From Paramacrobiotus richtersi (lineage: Eukaryota; Tardigrada; Eutardigrada; Parachela; Macrobiotidae): 32,433 nucleotides of DNA. The stretch lies in contig JAQGAU010000269.1 in NCBI GenBank assembly GCA_034698045.1, forward strand, positions 1 to 32,433. Reading direction: 5' to 3'. This document shows positions 21,070 through 32,118 of the stretch, piece after piece. Within the stretch, counting starts at the first letter, position 1, and each line of letters starts with the position of its first letter. The translations under genes and the position numbers were made by a program. The notes below the pieces were generated by a model. That model saw only the letters and a list, made by a program, of their open reading frames with translations. It was not told the DNA's origin and searched no databases.

Positions 21070-24000
21070 TATTTCCATCCGGTGCGTTTCATAAAAAAGC
21101 CGATGGATGGAACGGCCGCAGTCAGCCTAGCTCGCCTCTGCCTCTTTGTTTTCGTAATGAAACGAAATATCTTATCCTTTTGCTTCCAAATCGGATCATG
21201 ATCCCCAGATAGTTTCATATCGATCGCACTTGCTGGTACAAACGCCGACGATCATCACGCATATTTCCTATCGTTTTCAGCATGAGTTGGCCGCAGAGTA
21301 AGTACAGCCACTATCCGGCTTCCCGTGGCATGCTGGGACAGACTAATCTCTGTAACAACCATACTGATCTGGGGATGCTGTAAGTTAAGGATTGCTACGC
21401 TCCAGAGTTTGTGACGGAGCTCGAAAAAAACAACTAATGGTATTATTAATCTACTCCGGTTAGAAACAGCTTCGAAGAGTCAATTTCCACTGTAGCTCTG
21501 CGTAAGAAGGAACAATATAAAGATAAGAACGTTTGCGATTACACTGGTACATCCTGTTGGCGCAAGTTCGTGTTCACCCATCTTTTAAGCTTATCAAATA
21601 GTTCTTCACAATAAGGCATCTTTTACGACCCGTTTGGACTAATTTAACAAATACTGGTATTATCACTATTATGCGCGCAAGGTGAGTGTCACAGAGTGTA
21701 GTTTATATAACGGATGTAGTTCTGGAATCCACAGGATGAGTTCTGAATACCCAACATTTGGATCCCAATGAAACGCCAGAAATTGTCGGTATGGATGTCT
21801 CCATCCTCCGCGGTAGAATCGAGCATCCACGCTGTTGCAGCGGGACAGGTTCTTGTCAAAGACGCCGATGCAGTGTTTATTCTAGACGCAAAGCTGGCTA
21901 CATTACGATTCAGTAAGTCATAATTTCCAAACGGGTAAATGATGGCCATTGCACATTCTGCCATGCAGTATCTACCAGTTTTTTTGTATGTTCTGCCTGT
22001 GCATACAACACCAAACCAAGTGATTTCAACTTTTAGCCTGGTCGCCGGGCGTTAACCTTCGAAATGCAGTTGATATCAGAACCGAGTACGGAGTCCTTCC
22101 CCAGCTATGGCCGTTACAACCATGGCTAACACGGAAGACCAAAATTTCGTTCAAGTACTAACGTCAAGTCCAAAAAAACTGGCCACGTTGTCGTTCTGTC
22201 GCCAGACAATCCCCATATGACAAGACAGCTGAGCCCAAACGCCGCAATAGCCACTAACATGGGTGATCAAGATATTTGGCCCGAAGCTGTAGTGAAAAGC
22301 GGAAAGTTCAAGAACTGCAACCGGATAATTTTTGACCGATGTATGGTAGGAAAGACAAATGTACCAGCGGGTTACCAGAGGGAGCATTGGCGGCTTTTCC
22401 ACTTCTTCGTAAAAAAATTTTTCAAGTACCCAGTACTGCTTTATTGGTCGTTTCAGGTAATCATAACACACTTAACAAGAAAATAGATTCTGGATCAAGC
22501 AAAATATTACTGGAACAAAATTAATCCTCTTACTTTGGCATTTAAATTGTTCAGCAATCTGTTCCATGACTTCCATAATTAATCATTATTGTTTGGCAAC
22601 CTGCTTAAATTCGGCGAATAAAGCAGATAGGGTAACAGACAGCTTGTCATTACCTCAAAACAAACCGTAAAATGCTGCACAGGCGGTTTTAGTGCCGCCC
22701 GACGATATACGGTCAAACGGTCTTTATAAGGTAGATGCCACAGGGGTCCGTCGCCTCCCAGAAACCGGAAACAGTTCATGAATGCTTCTTTACCGCGATG
22801 TCTTGCTGCGTGGTTTCATCGAGTGAAGAACACATTCTGCTAATTATGATAGTACGTAACTGTGTTAGTTACGAGACATAGGATGGCGGAATAGATACAA
22901 TGTGGTAACTCAAAACACTACAGGATAAGTGCATATAGAATCCGTAGCCACCCTGGCATCGAAAGTGCTAGATTCAGGCAAAGTGCCGAGGTGGATTCTA
23001 AGCTTTTGTGTTAAGCATCGTGTTGTCAGCGCGTTCGCAGAACGGCAACCGTAGTTCCTTCCGTGCGGGCGGTGATATTTCCAGATTGATCAACTCAGAA
23101 AATTTTTAAACCCTTGATCTAAGGACTTAAGTCCGGGTTTTGGCCAATAAGGGTGTCTTTTAGAATGTAGAAAAGACCACCTTAACAGCGCACGAAGGCA
23201 ATATCAGTTCTTGTGTATGGCATTAGTCCTGTGTGGAGCAACAGCAACCTTTCACAAAGCGATGGACACTGTACTAAGGCATTGGAAATTACAGGCCTTA
23301 CTCCGGTATATTGGCGGATAATGGGGAAAGAGACGCGTGATTCGGCGTATAGATGGAACTGAATAAAACTGACAATCAAAATGGTACGAACAATACGAAT
23401 AGCGCCAAACGGAATCCGGCAACCTGCAAAAATTACCTAGAACAAACGAATGGTTGCTCTAATGAGTTGCCGTATAACAAGTCAACGTCCTTGGGGAGGG
23501 CCTTCCTTGACGATCTTGCACCAGCCACCCCAGCCGCTGCGATAATACTAGACTACAATATATTTCGACAACATTAAACCCACTTTATCTGCAGCTCAGC
23601 TGCGTAAGAATGCCAAAAATTGCTGCCAAAGACAACTGTGTTCTTCCGTTACGACTGCGTGGATTGCAATGTAAGCTGCATCAATGAATAATTGGCAGCC
23701 GCAGTATTTTTATAACAACCAGTACAGCAACTTTTCAATAATTTTGTAGATGTTACAGCAAAGATTAAAGAGCGCTTTAGCGCGAAGAGTGCTGATTACC
23801 ATGCGATAACTGTATTTCGCAGATGGCTTAGGCGCACGTTCGAAAACGGGCCACTGCGATTGATCGGCTTTGGAGGAATTAGACGTTTCATAGTTCAAAT
23901 CAAAGTATGATGGGCAGCCCAAGTACCCTGCAAGAATTCAAGAAAGTGTTCAGAAGGCGACGAGTGTTTGTCAGCAGCAGGTTGATTTTGCAGCACGCTG

Positions 24001-26600
24001 CTCATATGCATTCTGCACTCGGAATGCAAATCATTTCTGCAACAGCGAACCACTCGCCATTTGAATTTATTTGCAGTTTTTCGTGGTATTCCCTCGACAT
24101 AATCAAACAGCGAATCACTAACCAATTCCCGTCACTTTTCCTGAAGGAAATCCCGGCCGATAAAAGGCTTTGCAGTGCAGAGCTGTGGGCACGCTCAGGT
24201 AAGCTGAATTTCAGCTTTTTCAGCATTAAGCTGTGCTGTACGGGTTCTCTGCAGGTTTTTGTGCAGAAAGATCGGGGGAGATCGTTCATTCCGGCAACTG
24301 TTACCGCCATGCCGCCATATTTGCGTGCAGCTGGCTGGTGCGACGGCATAAAAGCTTCGCGAATTTTACACTCGCATGATGGTGCACGAATTCCGGTAGT
24401 GGCCAGTATGTTCCGAGTTTTCTGTAGAATAACTTGCCAACTCATGAAGTTTGTCCTAGTGTGAGTCTCATGCTTGTCAGCAGCAGGTTGCTTTTTACCA
24501 AAAAATAAATTCAGATGTTCAGGCAGAATGTCACCGGCGCATTGCTAAGGCCAAAAACCATCCAATCGAATTAGTTAATATCACCTGGCGCAATTATAAT
24601 CCCGAAATATGCTTTTAGCTATGAAATATAGACGCTCGAGCCTCGAACTTCTCTTAGAACGACTCATCAAAGGATACAGCCGATGCCAAAGGGTTCATCT
24701 GCTGCGGATACTGAAAGATTCACACTGATAAATACCTTCGGCGTCAGACTGGGAAATACTGCTTCCCTCGACTGGGAGTACTTTTTCCCAATATATCCTC
24801 CGTTCGAGCCACCAACGTCCCCACGAATACACACTATTGATGAAAAGTCCCTACTCGGTGATAACGCAGACTGTACCTAGACCGCTGCCGGGAAATCCTC
24901 AAGAAGCATTTTCAAACTCCATATATATCTCGCTCTGTGGTCATTATTTCCGTAGCTATATTGCAGTCTGTCACCACTGCGATCGTACGAAAAGTGGTCG
25001 TGCGAATATAAACCTTTCAGAAACGTGGGATTTTCTTTTTTTTGTAGTCAAGAATATTGCTGACAACATGCAAAGGATGACAGTAGGTCGGAACATCTGG
25101 AGCTGCCGACCTTCGAAAGGGCACACAACGTGCAGCCAGCTGCCTCGACTTTTTCGATTTCTTCACTTTACGGACTGAACTACTTGAACAGCTGTGCGGC
25201 AGTATTACAGGAAGGGATGTTTTATCCATGTTGGTGTTGCCCTTCAAGTATTCTGTTAACTGCCCAGTGCGTCAGTCGAAACGTCAGCTGCCAGGGAATG
25301 TACCTAATCTGCTGTAGGGCAAAGCTACCACATTTTCTTTAACAGGGGTTTCGCTGACATTATATGGCTTCTCAAGACCAAAGTCTTGAGTATCAAAATA
25401 CCGAATACAGCTGAAAAAATTCTGCCGCTTGAGGGAACACAGGCGCAAAATCGACACTATTAACCAATTTAAATGCCGAGTCTTGATCCAGTCATACACA
25501 GTACCTCTTCGTGCAACTTATTTTTCCGATGTTGTCCTGGTACGGGCCGGAACATCGTATTGGCACAATCTCCCGAAAAGTCTCGCGATGCCTAATACTG
25601 CCAAAAGCACAATATCTAAAGGTCTAGAATTTCGACGAAATGTGCAGTAAAGCTCAATGATTTAAAAAGGCAAACACAGCGGTGAGATGTCGTGCGAAAT
25701 GTTGCAAGCGGTAGATAAGGACTTTTAAGGGAAATCCATAAGTCAGAAGCATTTTTGTAATGGGATATTGCCTCGGTGCTGCACAATAGTTCCAAATATT
25801 AGCGCTACCCTGGAACCTACGGGAATACAAAGGTGCGCTCGAGTGTACGGTTTAGCGAGAAATGTTTGCAAAGGTGCAGAAGCAGCTGCAGCGGGAGCAG
25901 TTCTGATGAAAACTTTGTGCAAATGAGCGAACACATTACATCTTGCTGTAGACCATGTGCTCACTGCGGCGTACAAGTGACGACGCAGCGAATGACAGTC
26001 TTGCAGCTAACTAGCATTCTCTTGCACCAGCTTAATATTATTGTGTGTGCCTTTATGTTTATAAGTGACACAGTGTTTTTCTTCTAACAGTTTCTTCTAT
26101 GCACAGAAAAGTCAGCTGACTGGTCTCTGTGCTGCCAAGCCGAACCAAACTGCAAAACAGAAGATCAAGAGAGTCAACACATGAACAACATTAAAAAGAA
26201 TCCAAGCCACAGCATCACCGGCAAATCTGGTATAAAGAACGCGAGACAGTGTCGCGCCATAGGCGCTCCGGCTGACAGCCTGCCCGTGAACCGTAAGCGT
26301 TAAGTAATTATTGAACGCACTGAAAGAAGATCATTCTCAAAATTGGTAATCTAGACTTTCCCCTCATCAAGGTCTATAATACAGCGAATTCCCGAATGAC
26401 ACGTGTACCACAAGGACGGCCCAGTTCCAGCTGTGGTGTCAGATCAGTGGTTTGGCGTCCCGTGCGTGATTGCCATGGCAAAAATATCTCAAAGCGAGGT
26501 TCTTACAGGTTTTGTAGGCATCCAGTGGCTAGCTGGTTTTGTCGGCGTAAGTAGACGTTCATTAGGAATATACCGTCCATCTGTGTGAGCCGGTTCATGT
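21070..26600. other. Long stretch with no recognised gene
   Basis: Frames of up to 185 codons (23907-24464 plus) and 147 codons (24002-24445 minus) overlap each other on opposite strands, which argues against both. A plus-strand scrap GHYFRSYIAVCHHCDRTKSG (about 24930-24990) recalls the C-x2-C end of a retroelement integrase zinc finger but lacks clear histidines. No repeat links to other parts of the window were found. Confidence 0.45.
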
Positions 26601-26619
26601 TCGCTTGTATATCTGGTCT

Positions 26620-26637
26620 AATAATAATAATAATAAT
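26620..26637. repeat. AAT trinucleotide microsatellite
   Basis: Six or so uninterrupted AAT units (phase TAATAATAATAA) in AT-rich DNA just before the structured block that starts near 26.7 kb. Confidence 0.85.
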
Positions 26638-27059
26638 TATGTCACTAATATTTATACAAAGAAAAATAATTAGTCATAATCATAGTAAATGGCCCAAAGC
26701 CAGCATAAATAGAGCCATCAGTTGACGACTGAAAAGGTCACGTATATCAAAAAGTACCCTCACTTAATTAGTTTTTGAGCTACAGCGTTAGGAACACCTA
26801 AAGGTCACTCCAAAACACGATTTTCTTACAATGAAGTATGCTATGGACAAATGTGGTATCATTATAACCATCAAGATGCGGGCAATCTAAAGGTCACCTC
26901 CAGGGGCCCCCCAGAGGTCACCAGAAGAAAATTTTGCCACAACCTTGGCAACAACTCGGGGATACGGAAATGTTGTTTTGGGGGGGCCGGAAAAAAATCA
27001 CCGTAACGAGATATGGATGAAACGCTAACAGAAACATGAGAAAGACCAAGAACAGCAGT

Positions 27060-27183
27060 AGTATGCTGAGGGATTTCCCTCAGCATACTCAACGAATGGG
27101 GCACTTGCTTTTGCAAGAATTAAGTGGCGGGTGCAGGTCATGCTCCCTGCACAGAATTGTCTTTTGAAGGGTTTACCCTTCAA
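27060..27183. repeat. Ladder of four short hairpins
   Basis: Four inverted repeats follow one another. First, AGTATGCTGAGGG / ATTT loop / CCCTCAGCATACT, a perfect 13-bp stem at 27060-27089. Second, CTTGC / TTTT / GCAAG at 27104-27117. Third, GTGCAGG / 8-base loop / CCTGCAC at 27131-27152. Fourth, TTGAAGGG / TTTA / CCCTTCAA at 27164-27183. Loop centres lie 36, 31 and 32 bases apart. The arms differ in sequence, so they are not copies of one unit. The first and last share a layout of GGG, an AT-only four-base loop and CCC. Function unknown. Confidence 0.75.
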
Positions 27184-27288
27184 CAGACTATCCTGTTCGT
27201 TGCTGTCTCCCTCTTTTGACGCTCTGTTTACCGCGTTTTTGTGTGAGCGTGTATATGCACCTACTTGTGTTTTTTACACTTCGTTTTG

Positions 27289-27495
27289 TTGAACAACGTA
27301 CGAACGCGGTGGTTGTGGAGAGCGCTGCGAAGCGAGCTAGCCCATCTCGGCGATGGTGTTATGCTTTGTATTACTTGAACTGTATTAATTTGAACAACAA
27401 ACCAAATGCGGTGGGTGTAGAGAGCGAGCGCAGCGAAGCGAGCTAGCCCATCGCGGCGATAGGAGTACACTTTGTGTTATTTGAGCTATATTAAT
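27289..27495 (+). repeat. ~101-bp tandem duplication
   Basis: Two copies start at 27289 and 27390 with TTGAACAAC. Each contains AACGCGGTGG or AATGCGGTGG, GAGAGCG, GCGAAGCGAGCTAGCCCATC, CGGCGAT and TTGTRTTAYTTGARCTRTATTAATTTG. The second copy has a 6-8 base insertion in the GCGAGCGCAGCG part. The CCATC/GATGG ends around CGGC can pair in the first copy. No coding content. Confidence 0.85.
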
Positions 27496-27599
27496 TTGTA
27501 CTATCTCTCCCATTGTTGTAAAGAACTTAATCGAAATCATTTGAAATGAATTGAATGTGGTCGTCATTCGATCACATCGCACCACACCATTGACAGATA

Positions 27600-27695
27600 C
27601 CTCAGTTGAGTTCAATTCAGTTCAGATTACTCAGGTCATTTAGGTTTAGTTCAAATCAGTTCCACTTTATTCAGTTCAGTTTAGTTCAATTCACT
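27600..27695. repeat. Degenerate TTCAG pentanucleotide tract
   Basis: A run of TTCAG, TTCAA, TTTAG and TCAGG words (CAATTCAGTTCAGATTACTC and similar). This is an old simple repeat rather than a unique sequence. Confidence 0.7.
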
Positions 27696-27721
27696 AACAC
27701 AACACAATGTACCTCCGCTTA

Positions 27722-27772
27722 GGACGAAAGGTCCCTTATATTAGTGACGCCGATATGCACCGAAAGGTGCAT
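27722..27772 (+). ncRNA. Two C(GAAA)G-loop hairpins, possible structured RNA
   Basis: GGAC-GAAAG-GTCC at 27722-27734, then ATGCACC-GAAA-GGTGCAT at 27755-27772 with a perfect 7-bp stem. GAAA loops closed by C-G are among the most stable RNA tetraloops (GNRA type), so folding in RNA is plausible. No promoter or known RNA family is recognised. Hammerhead core sequences were looked for and not found. Confidence 0.3.
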
Positions 27773-27818
27773 CACCGGCCAGCAGGCTTTCAGAAAAAGC
27801 TGACGCAACCAAGGCTTG

Positions 27819-28122
27819 TAATCTTAATTATAATCCTAACTATGATCCTAATTATAATCCTAATTATAATCTTAATTATAATCCTAACTATGATCCTAAT
27901 TATAATCAAAATTATAATCATAATTATAATCTTAGGTGTAATCCTAATTATAATCCCAGTTATAATCCTAATTATAATCCTACTTATAATCCTACTTATA
28001 ATCGTTATTACAATCATAATTATATACTGATACATCAGACACGACAAAAGATAATTATGATCCTAACTATAATCCTAATTATAATCCTACTTAGAATCCT
28101 AATTATAATCATAATTGTATAC
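27819..28122 (+). repeat. 12-bp TAATTATAATCC minisatellite
   Basis: About 25 units of consensus TAATTATAATCC, with common variants CTAACTATGATC and CTTATAATCC. The array runs 27819-28026, is broken by a unique phrase TATACTGATACATCAGACACGA, then resumes at 28051-28117 and is followed by a near copy of the same phrase (TATACTGATACATTAGATACGA at about 28120). So array plus spacer was itself duplicated. Both strands translate to isoleucine runs, which are artefacts. Confidence 0.9.
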
Positions 28123-28225
28123 TGATACATTAGATACGATTCCAGCTGAGTCTCCAGAGTTAGCTCAAAAGTACTACGACTAGAAAAACGTAACAGAGAA
28201 ACCAGTGGCCAGTAAGGCAGTAACC

Positions 28226-28259
28226 CAAGCCCGGCGACGCGAAGCGTCGCTGTGGCTTG
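28226..28259. repeat. GC-rich hairpin beside the minisatellite
   Basis: An inner stem GCGACGC / GAA / GCGTCGC at 28234-28250 is flanked by CAAGCC and GGCTTG (28226-28231, 28254-28259), giving a near-perfect extended stem with small bulges. A further stem TGCACG/CGTGCA lies about 25 bp downstream. The words following it (GGCTTGTAATCCTA) resemble those at the start of the 12-bp array (GGCTTGTAATCTTA). Confidence 0.6.
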
Positions 28260-28320
28260 TAATCCTAGAGACGAACGGAGACATGCACGGGTTAAAGACG
28301 AAATTGCGTGCAGATCAGAC

Positions 28321-28490
28321 ATTGCCCATTTCCATTTTTAAATGGATAAATGGCCCATTTTTTTCCCATTTCCCATTTTTTGACGGGAAAATGGTGTGAA
28401 TGGGGGACCTCAAAGTATGAATGGGAATGAATGGGAAATATGAAAAATGGAAATAAATGGGATTTCTAGAAATGATATGAAAAACGGGAC
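28321..28490. repeat. Strand-switching CCCATTT / AAATGGG repeat
   Basis: From 28321 to about 28380 the tract is built from CCCATTT words, and from about 28383 to 28490 from AAATGGG and GAATGGGAA words, making a loose palindrome centred near 28380. Shorter palindromes lie inside, for example CCATTTTTAAATGG. Confidence 0.75.
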
Positions 28491-28669
28491 TGATTTGTGG
28501 AAACTAACCTGTTTTTCTCGCTTCTTTTGTGGGTTTCATTCGCAATTAACCGTTGGCTTCGCGCTGCGCGCGAGCAGCTTTCCTTCAGAACAGATTTTAC
28601 TTGGTTCTTTGGCTTCTCCGAAGTGAGAACCAAAAAACTGTACTTGAAAACACATCTGAAATTTTTGCG

Positions 28670-28810
28670 CTGTTATGGGATGGGAAATGGGGCTGCAGTT
28701 TTAAATGGTTAAAAATGGAAGCTGCCGGAAAAAAATGGGAATGGTATGAATGGGAAAGCAACAGCAAAAATGGGAATGGATGGGTTATGGAAAAATCGAA
28801 AATGGGCAAT
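28670..28810 (+). repeat. Second AATGGG-rich tract
   Basis: Repeated GGGATGGGAAATGGGG, AAAAATGGGAATGG, GAATGGGAAAGC and AAAATGGGAATGGATGGG words continue the theme of the tract at 28321-28490. Between the two lies ordinary sequence with one good hairpin: TTGGTTCT at 28601-28608 pairs with AGAACCAA at 28626-28633. Confidence 0.7.
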
Positions 28811-28819
28811 GTATGGTGC

Positions 28820-29460
28820 AGATGCTGTGAAACGGCAGTGGACTGACGAGGCATATATATACTAGTCCGGTTGTGCGCGCCGTATCCTGGTTCTGTTAGC
28901 ATTGACATTGATGGTGAGTAGGTAGCTGGTTCGATCAGTATGTCGACAAAAACTCTTTCACAATAGGGAGGTCAGTCGCCTACATACTTTTTTGTAGTTG
29001 TTATTTCTCCTATACCGGTGGCTCTACTGTACTGTAAGATCCGCGTTTCCAGGCATCAGCTTTGTGGATTCCGTTATGTGGAATTTTGTTTAGTGCCAAC
29101 ACTACCCTCGGCGGGAACACAAGAAAGACATGAAAGTCTCGTGATTACGGTACAAGAAAGCCGATCCATTTCCGTATGCACAGAGTTTCACTCATTTCCT
29201 AAATTTACTAATTTTCTACACCGCACATAGCACTTTTCAATACAAACATCTGCATATCACATCGTAAGTAAACCTTAAAACAGAAATCAGAAACTGAGCA
29301 TTAAATTCAGAAACAATGTTAAAACATGACCGGATAAAGAACACCGGATTCCATACTAACAGGCAGCCACGTTAGCACCGAATTACCCAAGCATACTCCA
29401 CTAATCCGCTTCCAGCACTTTCTCCCAATCAGCCATCAGGATCTGATATACGTTCAAGAT
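28820..29460. other. 3' flank of the F-box gene, nothing recognised
   Basis: Intergenic sequence downstream of the minus-strand F-box gene. No clear polyadenylation hexamer near the stop, no repeat and no coding frame above 70 codons. Confidence 0.5.
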
Positions 29461-29464
29461 TCTT

Positions 29465-31057
29465 TTACTCGACGCCATCGTGTTCGTACACGTGAGGTGT
29501 GATCAGTGGGTCGGCTGGATCGAGGAGAAGACAGTACCTGCGATGCAGCAATTCCGTGGTCAGTGTGTTGAAGGTCAGCGGATCCAGCTGTCGCAGCGCT
29601 GCCACATCCACCTCTGCCTCTTCCCGAAGCACCGGCACACCATCGTTCAAGCTGCAAAAGGAACAAAAACAGCTCGTCACACCACGCTGCAACGAATGTA
29701 CCATGGCAACTAACGGGAACGCTTTCTGCACTAGCAGCACTATATACGAACATAAGGGAAGTCTGAGTGAGATCAGTACAAAAGTCAATATGTTACCATT
29801 CGAGGAGAACGCCGATTGTCAACCATTGGTGCTCTTGGGCATCACTGTGAATCCACGAGTTGTACAGCTGCACGACATCCTTCCGCACCTCGGGACTGAC
29901 TTCCGGGCAGTTAGAATCCAGCGCCATAATGAAGGAACGATAGTGCTCCGTGAGCGGCTGGCGGCGGTCGAACTCATGTCGCGGCAGGACAATCGGCAGT
30001 TTCTTGTGCGTATTACCCGCAGCGTCTCTTTCATCGATAGTGTAACGACAAGGCATGTCGTTAGCTAAGGTACCAAACCACGAAATATCCGCGCGACCCA
30101 GAACATCCCGTATGGTGTAATTGTCCAGGGTCAGCTTCCTGGTGGTAGAAATTAGACAGTGTATCATCCTTCCATAAGATTCTGGATCTATCCACGGGTA
30201 GGCTGTTGTCCCCTCCTCCTCCACCACTTCGCAATCCTTGATAACCAGCTGGATGAGATCGGCCCGTTTTTCCTTGATAACGTTCGCCACAACACCAAAC
30301 TTCGTCACCTCAAACACAACGTGTCGCAAAACGAACAGCTTGGTGTTCTTGTGTAGATGGAGTCTCAACGCGTGTTGGAGACGATGTTCGTAGAAAATCA
30401 CATCGTAACAATGTTCCATAAAGCCCCATCCGTTACATCCAGCATGAAGCTCGGCATGAAGTTTGGATTGAATGGCCAGGCTGGGCATTTTCGAGGCATC
30501 CATGTCGACGTATTTGGACAAAAACACTGCGGACAGATCTGATCGCCACCGCTTGCACACCCTAAAAACGAAATTATTTCATTTAATAACCCCTAAATCT
30601 TAGCGCCAATCGCAGACAGTGGCGAATCGCGGGGAGATCGCGGGATCCCCGCGGCCGTCAGGGTTCGCCGATTGTTCTTGGGTGGGGGTGAATTTTTGCA
30701 ATTTTCTTCGTAAAAATGAGACCCACTCAACCCAGTAATGCCCGTTTTGCTCGGCAAACCCTGCCCCTCTAAAACGGCTACCTAAATTCGTCCGTGATCG
30801 CAAATCCGCACAATGTGTAAGATTCTGAAATTTCCTGTCATACTGAACAGAAACGTGCGGTTCTAGGCACCATGCTAGTCGCTAAACATGCAGCAGCCAG
30901 TACTGCTCGCGCTTTAGCTGATCACTTACTTCCTCGTGGCTTGTTGATCGTGAACCTCCAGATAGCTACAGATCTCCAGTTTGAGCTCGGCCGGGAGATC
31001 GTCCATTCCACATTCGTCATTGTACAAAGGCTCAGTAACAGTGTCTACGGAGGACAT
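29465..31057 (-). CDS. F-box protein gene, three exons, complete
   Basis: Spliced model on the minus strand: exon 1 31057-30930, intron 30929-30562 (GTAAGT...TTTTTAG), exon 2 30561-29797, intron 29796-29652 (GTAACA...TTTTGCAG), exon 3 29651-29465 with TAA. The exons sum to 1080 nt, 359 residues, with phases that agree at both junctions. Residues about 18-50 read as an F-box: MDDLPAELKLEICSYLEVHD, then after the first junction TRKVCKRW, the usual L-P-E-L...SYL...VCKRW pattern. By family knowledge the F-box binds Skp1 in an SCF ubiquitin ligase. The remaining ~300 residues show no WD40, kelch or clear leucine-rich repeats, so the substrate is unknown. An in-frame ATG at 31084 would add nine residues (MFRPTSAYN) and a stop lies seven codons above it; either start is possible. 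No convincing AATAAA was found just past the stop. Exon 3 is matched by a paralogous exon at 32119-32257, which supports the splice site and reading frame. The F-box and exon structure are seen; the SCF role is inferred. Confidence 0.85.
30562..30929 (-). other. Intron 1 of the F-box gene with a GC-rich hairpin
   Basis: This 368-bp intron separates the first half of the F-box from VCKRW. It contains a GC-rich patch with a perfect 8-bp stem, CGCGGGGA at 30628-30635 and TCCCCGCG at 30646-30653, around a 10-base loop. Nothing coding is supported inside it, although a minus-strand frame of 67 codons stays open by chance through the GC-rich part. Confidence 0.7.
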
Positions 31058-31089
31058 ATTGTAGGCGCTTGTTGGTCTGAACATGTATT

Positions 31090-32110
31090 CAAATCTGCGG
31101 AAGTCTTAGGCAAATAACACGTACATGGGAAGTGGGAAAATGCAAGTGGTAACAGTAGCTCACGAAATCGAAATAATTTTCCAGCTGCAGGCTTTTTAAC
31201 GTACGCTGGCAAAATTAACGTGGCGAGGCTTATTGTTAGGGGTAAGCGGAAACCCTTTGATGACTGGTAGTCTTGTTATTCATTTCTGAATTCCGATCTA
31301 ATTTAATTTTCGCAGTCTGGCCTATAATAGTAATCCATCCATAATTTTTCATGTCACAAATAAGAATAACTGTACAATAGCGATTTACGACAAACACATC
31401 AAGAGCGTGGACAGAACATTCTATTCCTATACAGCCTACAGGGCTCGGCTCGCTACTTGATGCCAGTCCAGTTGTTGTTTTAATTTTAGGCATCATTGCT
31501 CCATCAATAATCTCACGAATGGAGAATATACGTGGTATCCAACTTTCAATACTTTAGTGCAGACCGCGATAATATTGATTTCATCGTGCTTTTATTTCCA
31601 CAACATAACAGCGCAAAATTTCATAAAAACGGTTAAAAATCGTCCAAAAATGACATACGAGTACTTATACAAAAACTTAATATCCATCAGCTCAGAACTT
31701 TTCCTGATCATCAAGTTTTTCCTGTTGAGTCATTAGGCCTATATTTTGTTAATCGACTGACCAGTGAAATGAAATAGCGTACTTTAATTTTGTGTAGTAA
31801 AAAAAATCGCTGGAAACAAATCGTTGCTATTTCTTCAAACGCAAACTGGCAAACGCCCCTTACAGTTACAAAATTTAATAGCTACGCTCTTTCACATAAC
31901 GAAATATTTGCATGACCCGATGCCCATGTGACCATGTCAGTGTGGAAAAACTGTAACACTACGAAACACGTGAAATTACGTTATCGGCGTTTTCCGGGAG
32001 CGTATGTAATATAGCATCCACCAAAACATAACTGTCACAAGGTAACCAAAGAAAAACTGTCACAAAATCTGTCAGAGCCATATCCGAGAGTCCCGGCGAT
32101 GCAGATACAG
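31090..32110. other. Spacer between the two F-box-family genes
   Basis: AT-rich spacer that should hold the promoter of the 29465-31057 gene and the 3' end of its paralogue. No TATA box at a convincing position and no coding frame above 86 codons were found. Confidence 0.5.
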
Positions 32111-32118
32111 TACGTATG

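Noticed and set aside
23907-24464. Overlapping long frames on both strands (185 and 147 codons)
   Set aside because: They mirror each other, with no domain on either; one or both must be chance.
24930-24990. Integrase zinc-finger-like scrap ending VCHHCDRTKSG
   Set aside because: Only the C-x2-C end is present. The required histidine pair and any catalytic core are not seen nearby.
27707-28047. Isoleucine-rich frames of 85-107 codons on both strands
   Set aside because: Artefacts of translating the TAATTATAATCC minisatellite.
27819-28122. CRISPR-like array
   Set aside because: Units are contiguous 12-mers without spacers of constant length, in a eukaryotic context.
27700-28320. Hammerhead ribozyme suggested by CGAAA next to stems
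   Set aside because: No CUGANGA core could be found in the right place on either strand.
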